Shown here: one piece after another, positions 42,722 through 50,941 of the stretch
How positions within the stretch are numbered: the stretch's first letter is position 1
Layout: each line of letters begins with the position of its first letter
Assembly: GCA_041485165.1 (NCBI GenBank)
Contig: JBGPJC010000002.1
Coordinates: 1 to 64,000, forward strand
Source of the DNA: JAAFGT01 sp041485165
Lineage (GTDB): Bacteria > Acidobacteriota > Terriglobia > Acidiferrales > UBA7541
Length of the DNA stretch: 64,000 nt
Direction of reading: 5' to 3'
Notes under the pieces: generated by a model
Databases searched by the model: none
Seen by the model: the letters and a program-made list of their open reading frames with translations, nothing else
What the model was told of the DNA's origin: nothing
Program-made: the position numbers and the translations under genes

Positions 42722-44110
42722 TTAGTGATGATCTCCCGCGGCCAGTTCGCGCACCAAGCTGCCAACAAACGACTTCGCGTCGCCGAACAGCATCAGCGTC
42801 CTATCCAGATAGTAGAGCGGGTTGTCGATTCCCGCAAAGCCGGGACTCATCCCGCGCTTGATTACCATCACCGTCCGCGCTTTGTCCACATCCAGGATGG
42901 GCATGCCGTAGATGGGGCTGGAGGGATCGGTGCGCGCGGCGGGGTTGGTTACGTCGTTGGCTCCGATCACCAGCGCAACATCCGTCTGCGGGAGTTCCGG
43001 ATTGATCTCGTCCATGTCCAGCAGTTTGTCGTAGGGAATGTCCGCCTCGGCCAGCAGCACGTTCATGTGCCCGGGCATGCGCCCGGCGACGGGGTGAATG
43101 GCGAACACGACCTCCACGCCGCGCTTGGTCAGGTTATCGTAGAGTTCGCGCACTTTGTGCTGCGCCTGGGCCACGGCCATCCCGTAGCCGGGGACAATCA
43201 CCACTTTATTCGCCGCGGACAGGATCGCCGCCGCCTCTTCGGGCGTCGCGCTGTGCACCGGGCGCGCCTCGGCCGCCACCACGCCTGCGGCCTCGACCTG
43301 GCCGAAAGCCCCGAACAGTACGTTCGAGAACGACCGGTTCATCGCCTTGGACATGATCACGGACAGGATGAAACCCGAAGAGCCGTCCAACGCGCCGGCG
43401 ATGATCAGCAGCTTGCTGTTCAGCACGAAACCCATCGCCGCCGCGGAAAGTCCGGCGTACGAGTTCAACAGGGAGATCACCGTGGGCATGTCGGCCCCGC
43501 CAATGGGAATGATCATCAGCACACCGAAAACCAGCGGGATGGCCACCAGCAACGGGAACAGCGCGGTCTGCCCCGGATGGAAAACCAGATACGCAGCCAC
43601 CAGGACAGCCACGCCCAGCAGCGACAGGTTGACGAAGTTCTGTCCCTTATAAGTGATGGGCCGCTGGGGCAGCAGCTCCTGCAGCTTTCCGGCGGCCATC
43701 AGGCTGCCGGTGAAGGTCAGCGAGCCGAGGATCACCTCCAGGCAAAGCACCGCCATCATGAAGCGCGGCACATCCCCTCCGCGCCCGTAGAACTCCGCCG
43801 TACCCACCAGCGTGACGCACAGCGCTCCGAACGCGTGGCTCAGCGCCGTCCGCTGCGGCACCGCGGTCATGGGCACGCGCCCCAGTGGTACGCCGATGAC
43901 CGACCCGGCCACCAGGGCAATAGCGATCCACCGGTAATCCACGATGTCGTGGTGCAGCAAAGTGCCACCGATGGCCAGGGCCATCCCGATTTCGCCGGCG
44001 AGGACCCCGTGCCGCGCCGTGCTGGGCGAGCTCAGCCATCGGAGCGACAGGATGAACAGCACAGTGGCCGCGAGGTAGACGATCTCGATGATGTGTTCGG
44101 TGGGGGGCAC
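42722..44110 (-). CDS. pntB: NAD(P) transhydrogenase subunit beta
   Basis: 462 residues: membrane domain II (about nine helices, e.g. PIGGADMPTVISLLNSYAGL) and the soluble NADP-binding domain III (VVIVPGYGMAVAQAQHKVRE, AIHPVAGRMPGHMNVLLAEA, IGANDVTNPAART, VMVIKRGMSPGFAGIDNPLY). Drives hydride transfer from NADH to NADP with proton uptake across the cytoplasmic membrane. GTG start 6 bp after pntA2. Confidence 0.97.
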   Translation of the reverse strand: MPPTEHIIEIVYLAATVLFILSLRWLSSPSTARHGVLAGEIGMALAIGGTLLHHDIVDYRWIAIALVAGSVIGVPLGRVPMTAVPQRTALSHAFGALCVTLVGTAEFYGRGGDVPRFMMAVLCLEVILGSLTFTGSLMAAGKLQELLPQRPITYKGQNFVNLSLLGVAVLVAAYLVFHPGQTALFPLLVAIPLVFGVLMIIPIGGADMPTVISLLNSYAGLSAAAMGFVLNSKLLIIAGALDGSSGFILSVIMSKAMNRSFSNVLFGAFGQVEAAGVVAAEARPVHSATPEEAAAILSAANKVVIVPGYGMAVAQAQHKVRELYDNLTKRGVEVVFAIHPVAGRMPGHMNVLLAEADIPYDKLLDMDEINPELPQTDVALVIGANDVTNPAARTDPSSPIYGMPILDVDKARTVMVIKRGMSPGFAGIDNPLYYLDRTLMLFGDAKSFVGSLVRELAAGDHH

Positions 44111-44116
44111 GAAGGG

Positions 44117-44413
44117 TCAGGGTTTCCTGGGCCCACTGGCCTTGAACATCCGCAGCATGCGGTCGGTGATCACGAATCCGCCCACCACGTTGCTCATCGC
44201 GGCCACCACGGCAATGGTGCCCAGCACGGTGGTGAGCCTGCTCTTGCCTTCTCCGGCGAGGATGATTGCGCCGACCACGGCGATGGCGTCCAGGGCGTTG
44301 GTCAGCGACATCAGCGGCGTGTGCAGCAGCGGCGAGACACGGCGGATGACCTCGAAGCCGATGAAGGCCGCCAGGATGAAAACGTAGAGGTTGGTGATCA
44401 GGTCTCCCTTCAT
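44117..44413 (-). CDS. pntA2: NAD(P) transhydrogenase subunit alpha 2 (membrane part)
   Basis: 98 residues with three membrane helices (LYVFILAAFIGFEVIRRVSP, AIAVVGAIILAGEG, VLGTIAVVAAMSNVVGGFVI). Corresponds to the C-terminal membrane segment of one-piece PntA; the split form is usual in many non-enteric bacteria. GGGGAGGA precedes the ATG. Confidence 0.95.
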   Translation of the reverse strand: MKGDLITNLYVFILAAFIGFEVIRRVSPLLHTPLMSLTNALDAIAVVGAIILAGEGKSRLTTVLGTIAVVAAMSNVVGGFVITDRMLRMFKASGPRKP

Positions 44414-44448
44414 GTTTCCTCCCCGCGATCTGGTCTGCTGTCGCCCGG

Positions 44449-45627
44449 CTACCTGCTGCCCTGCGCGGCGAGGGCGGGCATGCCGAAGAACTCCCGCACG
44501 CGCGCATTCACCACCTCGCCGCCCTGGGTCACCAGCGTTTCGCGGACAATTTCATCCTCGAGATCGATCTGGAGTCTCTTATCCCGCATCATGTTCAGCA
44601 GGAAGGCGCTGATGTTCCGGGCGTACAACTGGCTGGCGTGGTACGGGACGCTGCTGCCCACGTTGATCCGGCCGATGATGGTGACTCCGTGATGCACTAC
44701 CGTCTCCCCGGCCCGGGTCAGCTCGCAGTTTCCCCCGCGCTCCGCCGCCAGGTCTATGATCACCGAGCCTGGCGCCATCCTTTCCACCATCTCGCGGGTC
44801 ACCAGCACGGGCGGTTTTTTTCCGGGAACCACCGCGGCCGTGATCACGGCGTCGCTTTCCGCCACGACTTTTCCAAGCAGCTCGCGCTGCCGGGTGTAGA
44901 AGGCTTCGCCCTGCTCAGTCGCATAGCCGCGGGCATCCTCCGCATCCTTGGCTTCGATGGGCAGCTCGACGAACCGCCCCCCCAGGCTCTGTACCTGTTC
45001 CTTCGCCGCCGGCCGCAGATCGTAGGCGGAGGCCACCGCTCCCAGCCTTCGCGCCGTAGCAATGGCTTGCAGCCCGGCGACTCCCGCGCCGATCACCAGC
45101 ACACGCGCCGGTGTGATGGTTCCCGCTGCCGTGGTGAGCATCGGGAAAATTCGCGGGACCGTGTCTGCCGCGATCAGCACCGCCTTGTAGCCGCACAGCG
45201 TCGCAATCGAGGAGAGCGCGTCCATGCTCTGCGCCCGAGTCGTGCGCGGCACGAGCTCCACGGAAAAAGCAGTGACCCCGGCCGCGGCGATCTCCTCGAC
45301 CACTTCACGGGATCCGAACGGCCGCAGGAAACCAATCAGCACCTGGTTGCGGCGATAGAGTGGAAGGTCGGCTCTGCCCGTCTTGTCGTTCGAGCCGTAG
45401 CAGAGAACCTGCAGGATGATGTCGGCCGCCGCGAACACGCCCGCCCGGTCGGAGAGGATCTTGGCGCCTCTTGCGATGTAATCGGCGTCCGTATAGCCCG
45501 CCTCGAATCCCGCTCCGGCTTCAACGACTACCTCGAGGCCGGCTTTGGTTAGATTGGGAATCGCGGCCGGCACCATTGCCACCCGCCGCTCGCCCGGAAA
45601 ACTTTCTTTGGGAACTCCGACTATCAC
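44449..45627 (-). CDS. pntA1: NAD(P) transhydrogenase subunit alpha 1 (soluble NAD-binding part)
   Basis: 392 residues, GTG start, AlaDH/PNT family. N-terminal IVGVPKESFPGERRVAMVPA, NAD-binding Rossmann VLVIGAGVAGLQAIATARRL, and the mobile-loop region followed by VVPGKKPPVLVTREMVERM and SVIIDLAAERGGNCELTRAG. First gene of the pntA1-pntA2-pntB operon. Confidence 0.96.
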   Translation of the reverse strand: MIVGVPKESFPGERRVAMVPAAIPNLTKAGLEVVVEAGAGFEAGYTDADYIARGAKILSDRAGVFAAADIILQVLCYGSNDKTGRADLPLYRRNQVLIGFLRPFGSREVVEEIAAAGVTAFSVELVPRTTRAQSMDALSSIATLCGYKAVLIAADTVPRIFPMLTTAAGTITPARVLVIGAGVAGLQAIATARRLGAVASAYDLRPAAKEQVQSLGGRFVELPIEAKDAEDARGYATEQGEAFYTRQRELLGKVVAESDAVITAAVVPGKKPPVLVTREMVERMAPGSVIIDLAAERGGNCELTRAGETVVHHGVTIIGRINVGSSVPYHASQLYARNISAFLLNMMRDKRLQIDLEDEIVRETLVTQGGEVVNARVREFFGMPALAAQGSR

Positions 45628-45769
45628 GAAGTGATCTTCCTTTCCGTTGTCTCGAACGCGCCGGGCTTGACCACCCGGAGTACGCCCGCCCCTCTGCGCA
45701 AGTCAGCCGCCGCAGAATCATTCCAGAGCGAGCCTGATGGCGTGAACCCTGAGGGGCAGGTGGCCAGGC

Positions 45770-46453
45770 TCACGGCTGGGGTGGCTTCTGCTGTTGCCTC
45801 ATCATCTCCCCGGGATCGAACCGCGTGACCGGCCCGGTGATCTTGGTCTTGGCGTCGTGGATAACGCGGATCAAGAGCATGTCGGTCTCTTTGCCGGTCA
45901 TCTTCACCAGCCTCCACGGCACCACCTTCTCGGAGAGCCACATGTCGGTGGCCTGGTCCTTGCTGCGCCAGTGTTCACACACAAACGTACCCGCCGGGGT
46001 GGTGATTGTTTCCGTGCCAACGCGCACCGAATCGTTGCGGGCGTCGGGGTTCATGGGTTTCTGCTGCTGGGGGGACATTTTAGAGAAATCCATTGGCATC
46101 TCCATGGCTTTGTCCCCCATCTTGAGAATCAGGCGCTTAATGCCCGGGGTGTTTCCCTCCATGACCATCAAAACTTTGCTTACCACCGGGCCATGGGTGG
46201 GGTCCTGAGTGGTGTGCTCCATCCAGTAGCCCTTCTTGCCCTCGAACATTTCCTCGCCGACCAGGGCGATCTCCATCTGCATCTTTGCCGGCCCCCTCTT
46301 TTTCTCCCTCGAATCAATCTCGTAGACCGAGCCCGATCCGATGACCGGAGACCAGACGCCGATCATGCTGGGCGGTGGGGCAAACTGGCCGAGCGTCGTG
46401 GCCGCCGCGGCCAGGACAACAATCGCGGCTGCTGCCAAAAAACGAACTCGCAT
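45770..46453 (-). CDS. Secreted protein of unknown function
   Basis: 227 residues from the ATG at 46453, behind GAGGAGGAG. Signal peptide FLAAAAIVVLAAAATTLGQ. The mature domain has beta-rich segments (GSVYEIDSREKKRGPAKMQM, GYWMEHTTQDPTHGPVVSKV, TITTPAGTFVCEHWRSKDQA, VVPWRLVKMTGKETDMLLIR), resembling DUF4412-like or LolA-like secreted proteins that bind a hydrophobic ligand; this is a loose resemblance. It starts 11 bp after the UGA-containing glutaredoxin gene and is probably co-transcribed with it. Confidence 0.7.
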   Translation of the reverse strand: MRVRFLAAAAIVVLAAAATTLGQFAPPPSMIGVWSPVIGSGSVYEIDSREKKRGPAKMQMEIALVGEEMFEGKKGYWMEHTTQDPTHGPVVSKVLMVMEGNTPGIKRLILKMGDKAMEMPMDFSKMSPQQQKPMNPDARNDSVRVGTETITTPAGTFVCEHWRSKDQATDMWLSEKVVPWRLVKMTGKETDMLLIRVIHDAKTKITGPVTRFDPGEMMRQQQKPPQP

Positions 46454-46464
46454 GGTTCTCCTCC

Positions 46465-46707
46465 TCAATTCTTCAGCGCCGCCAGAGCAGTCTCGTATTC
46501 GCCCGGGTCGAAGCCGCTCAAAACTTTTTCACCGATTACCACCGTGGGCGTCGCTTTGCTCTTCAATTCCTCGACCAGCTCGCGCAGGAATTCGGGATTG
46601 CTGCGGATGTCTCTCAACTCCATCTCTACGCCTCGAGACGAAAGAAACTCCTTCGCCGTCACGCATACCGGTCAACCCGCCTGAGTATAAAAAGTGACCT
46701 TGGGCAT
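46465..46707 (-). CDS. Glutaredoxin-family protein with in-frame TGA at the redox motif; candidate selenoprotein
   Basis: 80 residues if the TGA at 46672-46674 is read as selenocysteine. From the ATG at 46707, behind GGGAGGAA, the frame reads MPKVTFYTQAG-U-PVCVTA, giving U12-P-V-C15 where glutaredoxins have CxxC. The rest is a complete glutaredoxin: KEFLSSRGVEMELRDI, then TPTVVIGEKVLSGFDPGEYE with the cis-Pro TPTVV. Without readthrough only a Cys-poor fragment from a GTG at 46662, lacking the active site, would be made. A SECIS-like hairpin follows the TGA. Alternatives are a sequencing error (TGC or TGT to TGA) or a pseudogene, but the good start, ribosome site and conserved remainder argue against decay. 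Confidence 0.72.
46637..46657 (-). promoter_or_regulatory. SECIS-like hairpin downstream of the in-frame UGA
   Basis: Transcript 14 nt after the UGA: GGCGAAG, loop GAGUUU, CUU(U)CGUC. It forms a 7-bp stem with one bulged U and a 6-nt loop beginning with G, 21 nt between UGA and loop. This fits the general features of bacterial SECIS elements (short stem close to the UGA, G at the start of the loop). Folding was done by eye. Confidence 0.5.
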
Positions 46708-46794
46708 GGTTCCTCCCGGCCGCCCGATAAAAAGTGTGTACCAGAGTTACCGCGAAGATAGAAGCGGAATCTCCTTCGCGCGGGGCGCGCCGAA

Positions 46795-47904
46795 CTATTC
46801 GAAGGCCAGGGCATCCACGGGGTCGCAGCCGGAGGCGCGGTAGGCAGGATAGAGCGCGCCCAGCAGCGCACCCACGAAGGCGAACACGATGCTGCTGACC
46901 AGCCACTCCCCGGTGATCAGGATGATGAGTCCCGGGGCGTAAAACTTGAGGGCCAGGCGAGCGAGCCCGGTGCCCGCCAAACCAAGCAAGACTCCCAGGG
47001 CGGCCATCATCGCGCTCTCCCCCAGAAACAGTTGGGCGATCTCCAGGCGAGTGACACCCAGCGCTTTGAGGATGCCGATCTCCTTAGTGCGCTCCAGCAC
47101 CATCGTGTGCATGGTCAGCAGGACCACCAGGAAGCTGATGGTGACGCCGATGACCAGCATAACCCGCAGGAAAGGCTTCAGCGCGGGCAGGTTGGAAGAG
47201 TTCATCAACGTCATGTAGTCCTGCATGGAGCGAACCAGGTAGCCGGGGAGGCGTTGGACGATTCCCTGCCGGGCGCGCTCGGTGTCTCCCGTGCTGCGCA
47301 CGTAAAACAGCGTGACACGCTTGTCCGCCCCGGCAATTTCCTGGGCGGTGGCCAGAGGGATAAACGTGCGCGCGCCCTTTCCGTGAGCCACAATGCCGGT
47401 GATCGTGAAGTCGCGGTTGAAGAGCCGGTAGGGGTCGCCCACGCGCAGGTGACGTTTCTCGGCCTGGATGTCGTCGACGATAGCACCGTCAAGGGTCGTA
47501 AATGCTCCGCCGGCACGGAAGACAAACCCTTTACTGAGCGCGTTGAAGCTTTCAAAATCTATGCCATAGACGATTTCCAGGTTGCCGGTGTTGGCGATGA
47601 CCAGCACCGGTGCCACCTGGTCAACGCCGGGGACAGCGGAGATCGAATCGCCCAGCGACTGCTGCAGTACGGCGTTGGTGAGCTGAAAGAAGATGGAGGC
47701 ATTGGGAGGCTGGACGATGATGTCGGCGCCTACCCCTTCTACCCGCTTTCCCCAATCGCTGACCACGCCGAGCGTCATGCCAACAATCAAGAGCACGAAG
47801 GCGACCTGCAACGCCACGGCCAGCACACTCAGGGCCGTGCGCAAGGGGCGTGCGCTCAGATTACGCCACAGCAACTGCGGCAAGGTGAAGCCGTTGTACT
47901 CCAA
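46795..47904 (-). CDS. FtsX/MacB-type ABC transporter permease
   Basis: 369 residues. N-terminal membrane helix (TALSVLAVALQVAFVLLIVG), a periplasmic MacB-like domain of about 200 residues (GADIIVQPPNASIFFQLTNA, DFTITGIVAHGKGARTFIPL) and three C-terminal helices of the FtsX domain (MVLERTKEIGILKALGVTRL, GESAMMAALGVLLGLAGTGL, FAFVGALLGALYPAYRASGC). No ATPase gene is adjacent in the window. It is upstream of the glutaredoxin gene with an 87-bp gap. Confidence 0.88.
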   Translation of the reverse strand: MEYNGFTLPQLLWRNLSARPLRTALSVLAVALQVAFVLLIVGMTLGVVSDWGKRVEGVGADIIVQPPNASIFFQLTNAVLQQSLGDSISAVPGVDQVAPVLVIANTGNLEIVYGIDFESFNALSKGFVFRAGGAFTTLDGAIVDDIQAEKRHLRVGDPYRLFNRDFTITGIVAHGKGARTFIPLATAQEIAGADKRVTLFYVRSTGDTERARQGIVQRLPGYLVRSMQDYMTLMNSSNLPALKPFLRVMLVIGVTISFLVVLLTMHTMVLERTKEIGILKALGVTRLEIAQLFLGESAMMAALGVLLGLAGTGLARLALKFYAPGLIILITGEWLVSSIVFAFVGALLGALYPAYRASGCDPVDALAFE

Positions 47905-48009
47905 CTGCTCCTCCGGCGATCGGCACCAACTTGGAAAGTAAGAGGTTAGAGTAGCACCGCGCGTCGCAGCGGGTCAAAAGGCCCGGCACAATGCCGCGGG
48001 GACGTGTGC

Positions 48010-48015
48010 TAGATT
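48010..48015 (+). promoter_or_regulatory. Extended -10-like element upstream of the epimerase gene
   Basis: TGCTAGATT (hexamer TAGATT at 48010-48015) 11 bp before the ATG at 48027, with no visible ribosome site; possible leaderless start. Confidence 0.3.
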
Positions 48016-48026
48016 GTGCGCTTGCC

Positions 48027-49121
48027 ATGACTGCCCAGCAGATTCCGGCAGGCCAAGCGCCCCTCGCGTTCCCTCCTGTGTGCCGGCTGCTCGTCACCGG
48101 CATCTCCGGCAATCTTGGCCGGCGCCTTGCCCCACTGCTCGCCGGCTATGAGCTGATCACCGCGGACCTTCATCCGCCCCCTGCCGGACTCCCCGCCGGA
48201 AAGTTCATTCAAGCCGACCTCTCCACCCCCGAAGGGCAGAAGAAAGTCGCCGAAGTCATCCGAAACGAAGGCGTTGAGGCCGTTCTCCACCTGGCGTTTG
48301 TCATTGATCAGGTGCGTACCGGGATCGTCGACCTGGAGCGCATGTGGCGAGCCAACGTGCAGGCCACCGAGAGACTGCTCGAAGCCACCAGCGAGGCCAA
48401 TCGAAGCGCCCCGCGCGTCCGGCTGTTCGTATTCCCCTCCAGCGTTTCCGCTTATGGCCCCCAACTGCCGCCTTTGGTGCGCGAGGATGCGCCGCTCGCT
48501 GCTCATACCATGCCGTATGCGGTTCACAAACGGGAATCGGACGAAATCTGCCAGCGCCTGTACCCGCAACTCGGCGGCTGCGCTCTTTACATTCTCCGCC
48601 CGCACATTTTTGCCGGGCAGACGGTGAACAACTACATTTTGAGTGCCATGCGTGGCCGCGCCAGCGGCCGCGGATGGCTGGCCAGGTTCGTCGAGAAACA
48701 AGGCTGGAGGATTCCGGTCTTGCTCCCGGCATCTTGTGATGCGGGAAATCTGTTTCAATTTATCCACGTTGACGATGTGGCGCGCTTCTTGCTCTGGACG
48801 CTCAAGAATTTTTCTCCTGGAAGACTGGAAATACTCAACCTCGCAGGGCGCGGAGAGCCACTTCGTCTGCTGGAATGTGCGCAGATGTCCGGGACGCCGG
48901 TGATTCGAGTCGGGGGGACTGGGACGGTCAAGTTTCTACTGAAACTCTTCTGGATTCTTGGACTTTCCGGAGTGCCGGCGGAGGCGCTGCCATATTTCGT
49001 CGGCTCCTACACCATGGACACCGGGCGCCTGCGCGCCGCACTGGGCGAAGATTACGAGCCAGTGATCCAGTGGACGTCGCGCGACGCTCTGAGCGATGCC
49101 ATGCGCAGTGCGGTGTTGTAA
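48027..49121 (+). CDS. NAD-dependent epimerase/dehydratase family protein
   Basis: 364 residues from the ATG at 48027 (an ATG at 47991 is in frame but the extra 12 residues look non-conserved). Extended SDR fold with the glycine motif LLVTGISGNLGRRLAPLL, the acidic turn ITADLHPP and FIQADLSTPEG, and the YxxxK pair in MPYAVHKRESDEI (Y-A-V-H-K) after VFPSSVSAYGPQLPP. Probably acts on a nucleotide-sugar or a similar substrate. No sugar-pathway genes are adjacent. Confidence 0.88.
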   Translation: MTAQQIPAGQAPLAFPPVCRLLVTGISGNLGRRLAPLLAGYELITADLHPPPAGLPAGKFIQADLSTPEGQKKVAEVIRNEGVEAVLHLAFVIDQVRTGIVDLERMWRANVQATERLLEATSEANRSAPRVRLFVFPSSVSAYGPQLPPLVREDAPLAAHTMPYAVHKRESDEICQRLYPQLGGCALYILRPHIFAGQTVNNYILSAMRGRASGRGWLARFVEKQGWRIPVLLPASCDAGNLFQFIHVDDVARFLLWTLKNFSPGRLEILNLAGRGEPLRLLECAQMSGTPVIRVGGTGTVKFLLKLFWILGLSGVPAEALPYFVGSYTMDTGRLRAALGEDYEPVIQWTSRDALSDAMRSAVL

Positions 49122-49126
49122 CCGGA

Positions 49127-49146
49127 TTTCAACAATTTTGTTGAAA
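49127..49146. terminator. A+T-rich palindrome after the epimerase gene
   Basis: TTTCAACAA-TT-TTGTTGAAA, a 9-bp inverted repeat five bases past the stop. It is A+T-rich and followed by AAGG, so it is at best a weak terminator. The remaining gap to 49290 contains no other recognisable feature. Confidence 0.3.
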
Positions 49147-49290
49147 AGGTTGTGGAAAAAAGAATTTCAACCCGGTCAAAGCATACGCACAGAAGTGTTT
49201 CATCCTGTTTGCACTACTCTTCAGCAAAATGCCATGAACTTTTGGTGAGTGAAGTGCCCATGAAGAGAATCTTCCGTGCCGCGGGCACGT

Positions 49291-49767
49291 TTAGTACCAG
49301 CGCGGCGGCTTTTCCAGCTTGATCTTGATGGTTTGCTCGGCCTGATCCAGATCATACCAGCGGCCAAACGTTTTCCATCCCGGCGCGATCACCTGGATCA
49401 ACGTTTTCCCCCGCGGCACGCTGGGAACTTTTACCACGCCTTCCTTGTTGGTCTTCACGTTCATCTCGGTCATGCGGTTTTTGCCAATTTTGTGAACTTC
49501 CAGGAAGCGCACGTAGATGCTGGCGCTGTCCACCGGGGCGTCTTTCTCGCCGGCGGTCACTTCGATGCGTAGCAGGGAGACACCGGGAGCTTTGGCATCC
49601 TTCTCGCTCTTCACGTCATTCTTGAGCGCGTTGGCCTTGGGAAGGTCGGCCTTGGGCTTCGCTGCCTGCTCGGTGGTCTGCTGCCCCGCTAGCGCCGGGC
49701 TTACCAGGACGCCCAGAAACAGGAGCATCGCGATTCTTGGAATCTGCGATAGCCGAGGTGCTCTCAC
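49291..49767 (-). CDS. Secreted carboxypeptidase-regulatory-like protein
   Basis: 158 residues from a GTG that overlaps the stop of the M48 protease gene (GTGA). Signal peptide IAMLLFLGVLVSPALAG. A Lys/Ala-rich linker (residues 30-60) is followed by a beta-sandwich of carboxypeptidase-regulatory type (ASIYVRFLEVHKIGKNRMTE, NKEGVVKVPSVPRGKTLIQV, APGWKTFGRWYDL). Probably periplasmic, and translationally coupled to the protease. Function unknown. Confidence 0.78.
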   Translation of the reverse strand: MRAPRLSQIPRIAMLLFLGVLVSPALAGQQTTEQAAKPKADLPKANALKNDVKSEKDAKAPGVSLLRIEVTAGEKDAPVDSASIYVRFLEVHKIGKNRMTEMNVKTNKEGVVKVPSVPRGKTLIQVIAPGWKTFGRWYDLDQAEQTIKIKLEKPPRWY

Positions 49768-50723
49768 TGATTATCCGCCGCCTGCGGGGGCGCCACCCCT
49801 TCGGTTTTCCGGTGTAACGTCAATCCGTTCATATCCGTGTGGCGACTGCCGTACAGAAGCTCGAGATCCGAACGCATCTGATCGTGGCGGGAGGTGGAAA
49901 GCACGTATTCGTCGAGTTCAGGAATCCCCTGCATGGTCTTTTGCGCGGCGACGATGCGCTCGCTGTTGATTGGATGCGTGGAGAGGAGGCGGGCGATGCC
50001 TGAACCGTGGTGGCCCGGCTTCGGCCCCACCCGCTCGAAAAACTCGACCACGGCAACAGGGTCGTAGCCGCTTCGCACCATGTACTGGATACCCAGCACG
50101 TCCGCTTCCCTCTCGTCATTGCGGCTGAACTTGAGCCGCGCCAGGGGAAAGGCCAGTGCCAATCCTTGCCGCGCCGCGTACGCCACCGGGCCTCCAATAA
50201 ACAGCAGCGGGATGGTCGCCCAGTTCATTAACTCTGACTTGGACATCTGCCGCGTGGCGTGGCGCGCGGCCACGTGCCCCACTTCATGGGCGATCACCGC
50301 GGCCAGCTCCGCTTCCGAGCGCGTCTCCAGCAACATGCCTGTGGTCACGTAGAGAAACCCGCCGGGAAGCGTGAAGGCATCCACCTGGCTGGAATCAATG
50401 ATGCGCACTTCGACCGGAAAGTGAATGTCGGCGTGGCGGGCGAGACGGTCGGTCACTTCGCGGACATATTGGGTGACTTCAGGATCGGTGAAAAGTCTGG
50501 TGCTGGCTTCCACCTGTGCCGACATCCTGCGCCCCAGAGCGAACTCCCGCTCCGGAGACCAGAAATTCATTTTGCCGCGGCCAGGGGAATGCCGGTCGCC
50601 GCTTTCCTTTTCCGCCTTCCTGCGGTCTGGGTCTTGCGCCCGGGCGGGCAGCGTCCCGCACAGACTCCCTGCCCCGGCAAGAACAATGGAAAGCACCAAG
50701 ACTCTGGCTAGAGGTCTCGGCAT
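49764..50723 (-). CDS. M48-family zinc metalloprotease, exported
   Basis: 319 residues with signal peptide (VLVLSIVLAGAGSLCGTLPA). The zinc motif is HEVGH (H146, E147, H150) in AAVIAHEVGHVAARHATRQM, and the third ligand is in NDEREADVLGIQYM. FTLPGGFLYVTTGML and FFERVGPKPGHHGSGIARLL match BepA/Oma1-like M48 proteases. No TPR domain follows, so it is a short periplasmic form. Such proteases degrade misfolded envelope proteins. The ATG at 50723 is chosen because longer frames lack a signal sequence. Confidence 0.9.
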   Translation of the reverse strand: MPRPLARVLVLSIVLAGAGSLCGTLPARAQDPDRRKAEKESGDRHSPGRGKMNFWSPEREFALGRRMSAQVEASTRLFTDPEVTQYVREVTDRLARHADIHFPVEVRIIDSSQVDAFTLPGGFLYVTTGMLLETRSEAELAAVIAHEVGHVAARHATRQMSKSELMNWATIPLLFIGGPVAYAARQGLALAFPLARLKFSRNDEREADVLGIQYMVRSGYDPVAVVEFFERVGPKPGHHGSGIARLLSTHPINSERIVAAQKTMQGIPELDEYVLSTSRHDQMRSDLELLYGSRHTDMNGLTLHRKTEGVAPPQAADNQ

Positions 50724-50941
50724 GGCCCCACCCCGCCCGCGCTTCGAAGATTCTCCCGCCAATCCCGCAGCGCGCATTTGACTGCGTGCGGCGGGTGCGC
50801 TACTTTCCTGAATTCGGATTGTTGCGCCCTCGCGGACCATCTCTTTCATATACCCGCGGACGATTTTGCGCAACCGGGAATCACCCCGGACGAGACAGCG
50901 CCTGGACTCTGGGCGCGGCAAGACGCAACAGGGAGGCCAGC

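Noticed and set aside
44117..44413. Split pntA as a broken gene
   Set aside because: The three-subunit arrangement (pntA1, pntA2, pntB) is normal in many bacteria, and each part has its own start signals.
42725..44692. 655-codon plus-strand frame across the transhydrogenase genes
   Set aside because: Antisense to pntB, pntA2 and pntA1, which are unmistakable; the translation is low-complexity His/Gln/Arg/Gly.
46529..46906. 125-codon minus-strand frame over the glutaredoxin region
   Set aside because: Different frame from the glutaredoxin; Arg/Gly-rich shadow.
50724..50941. SAM or SAH riboswitch upstream of the cystathionine synthase-like gene
   Set aside because: No conserved riboswitch core was recognisable by eye.
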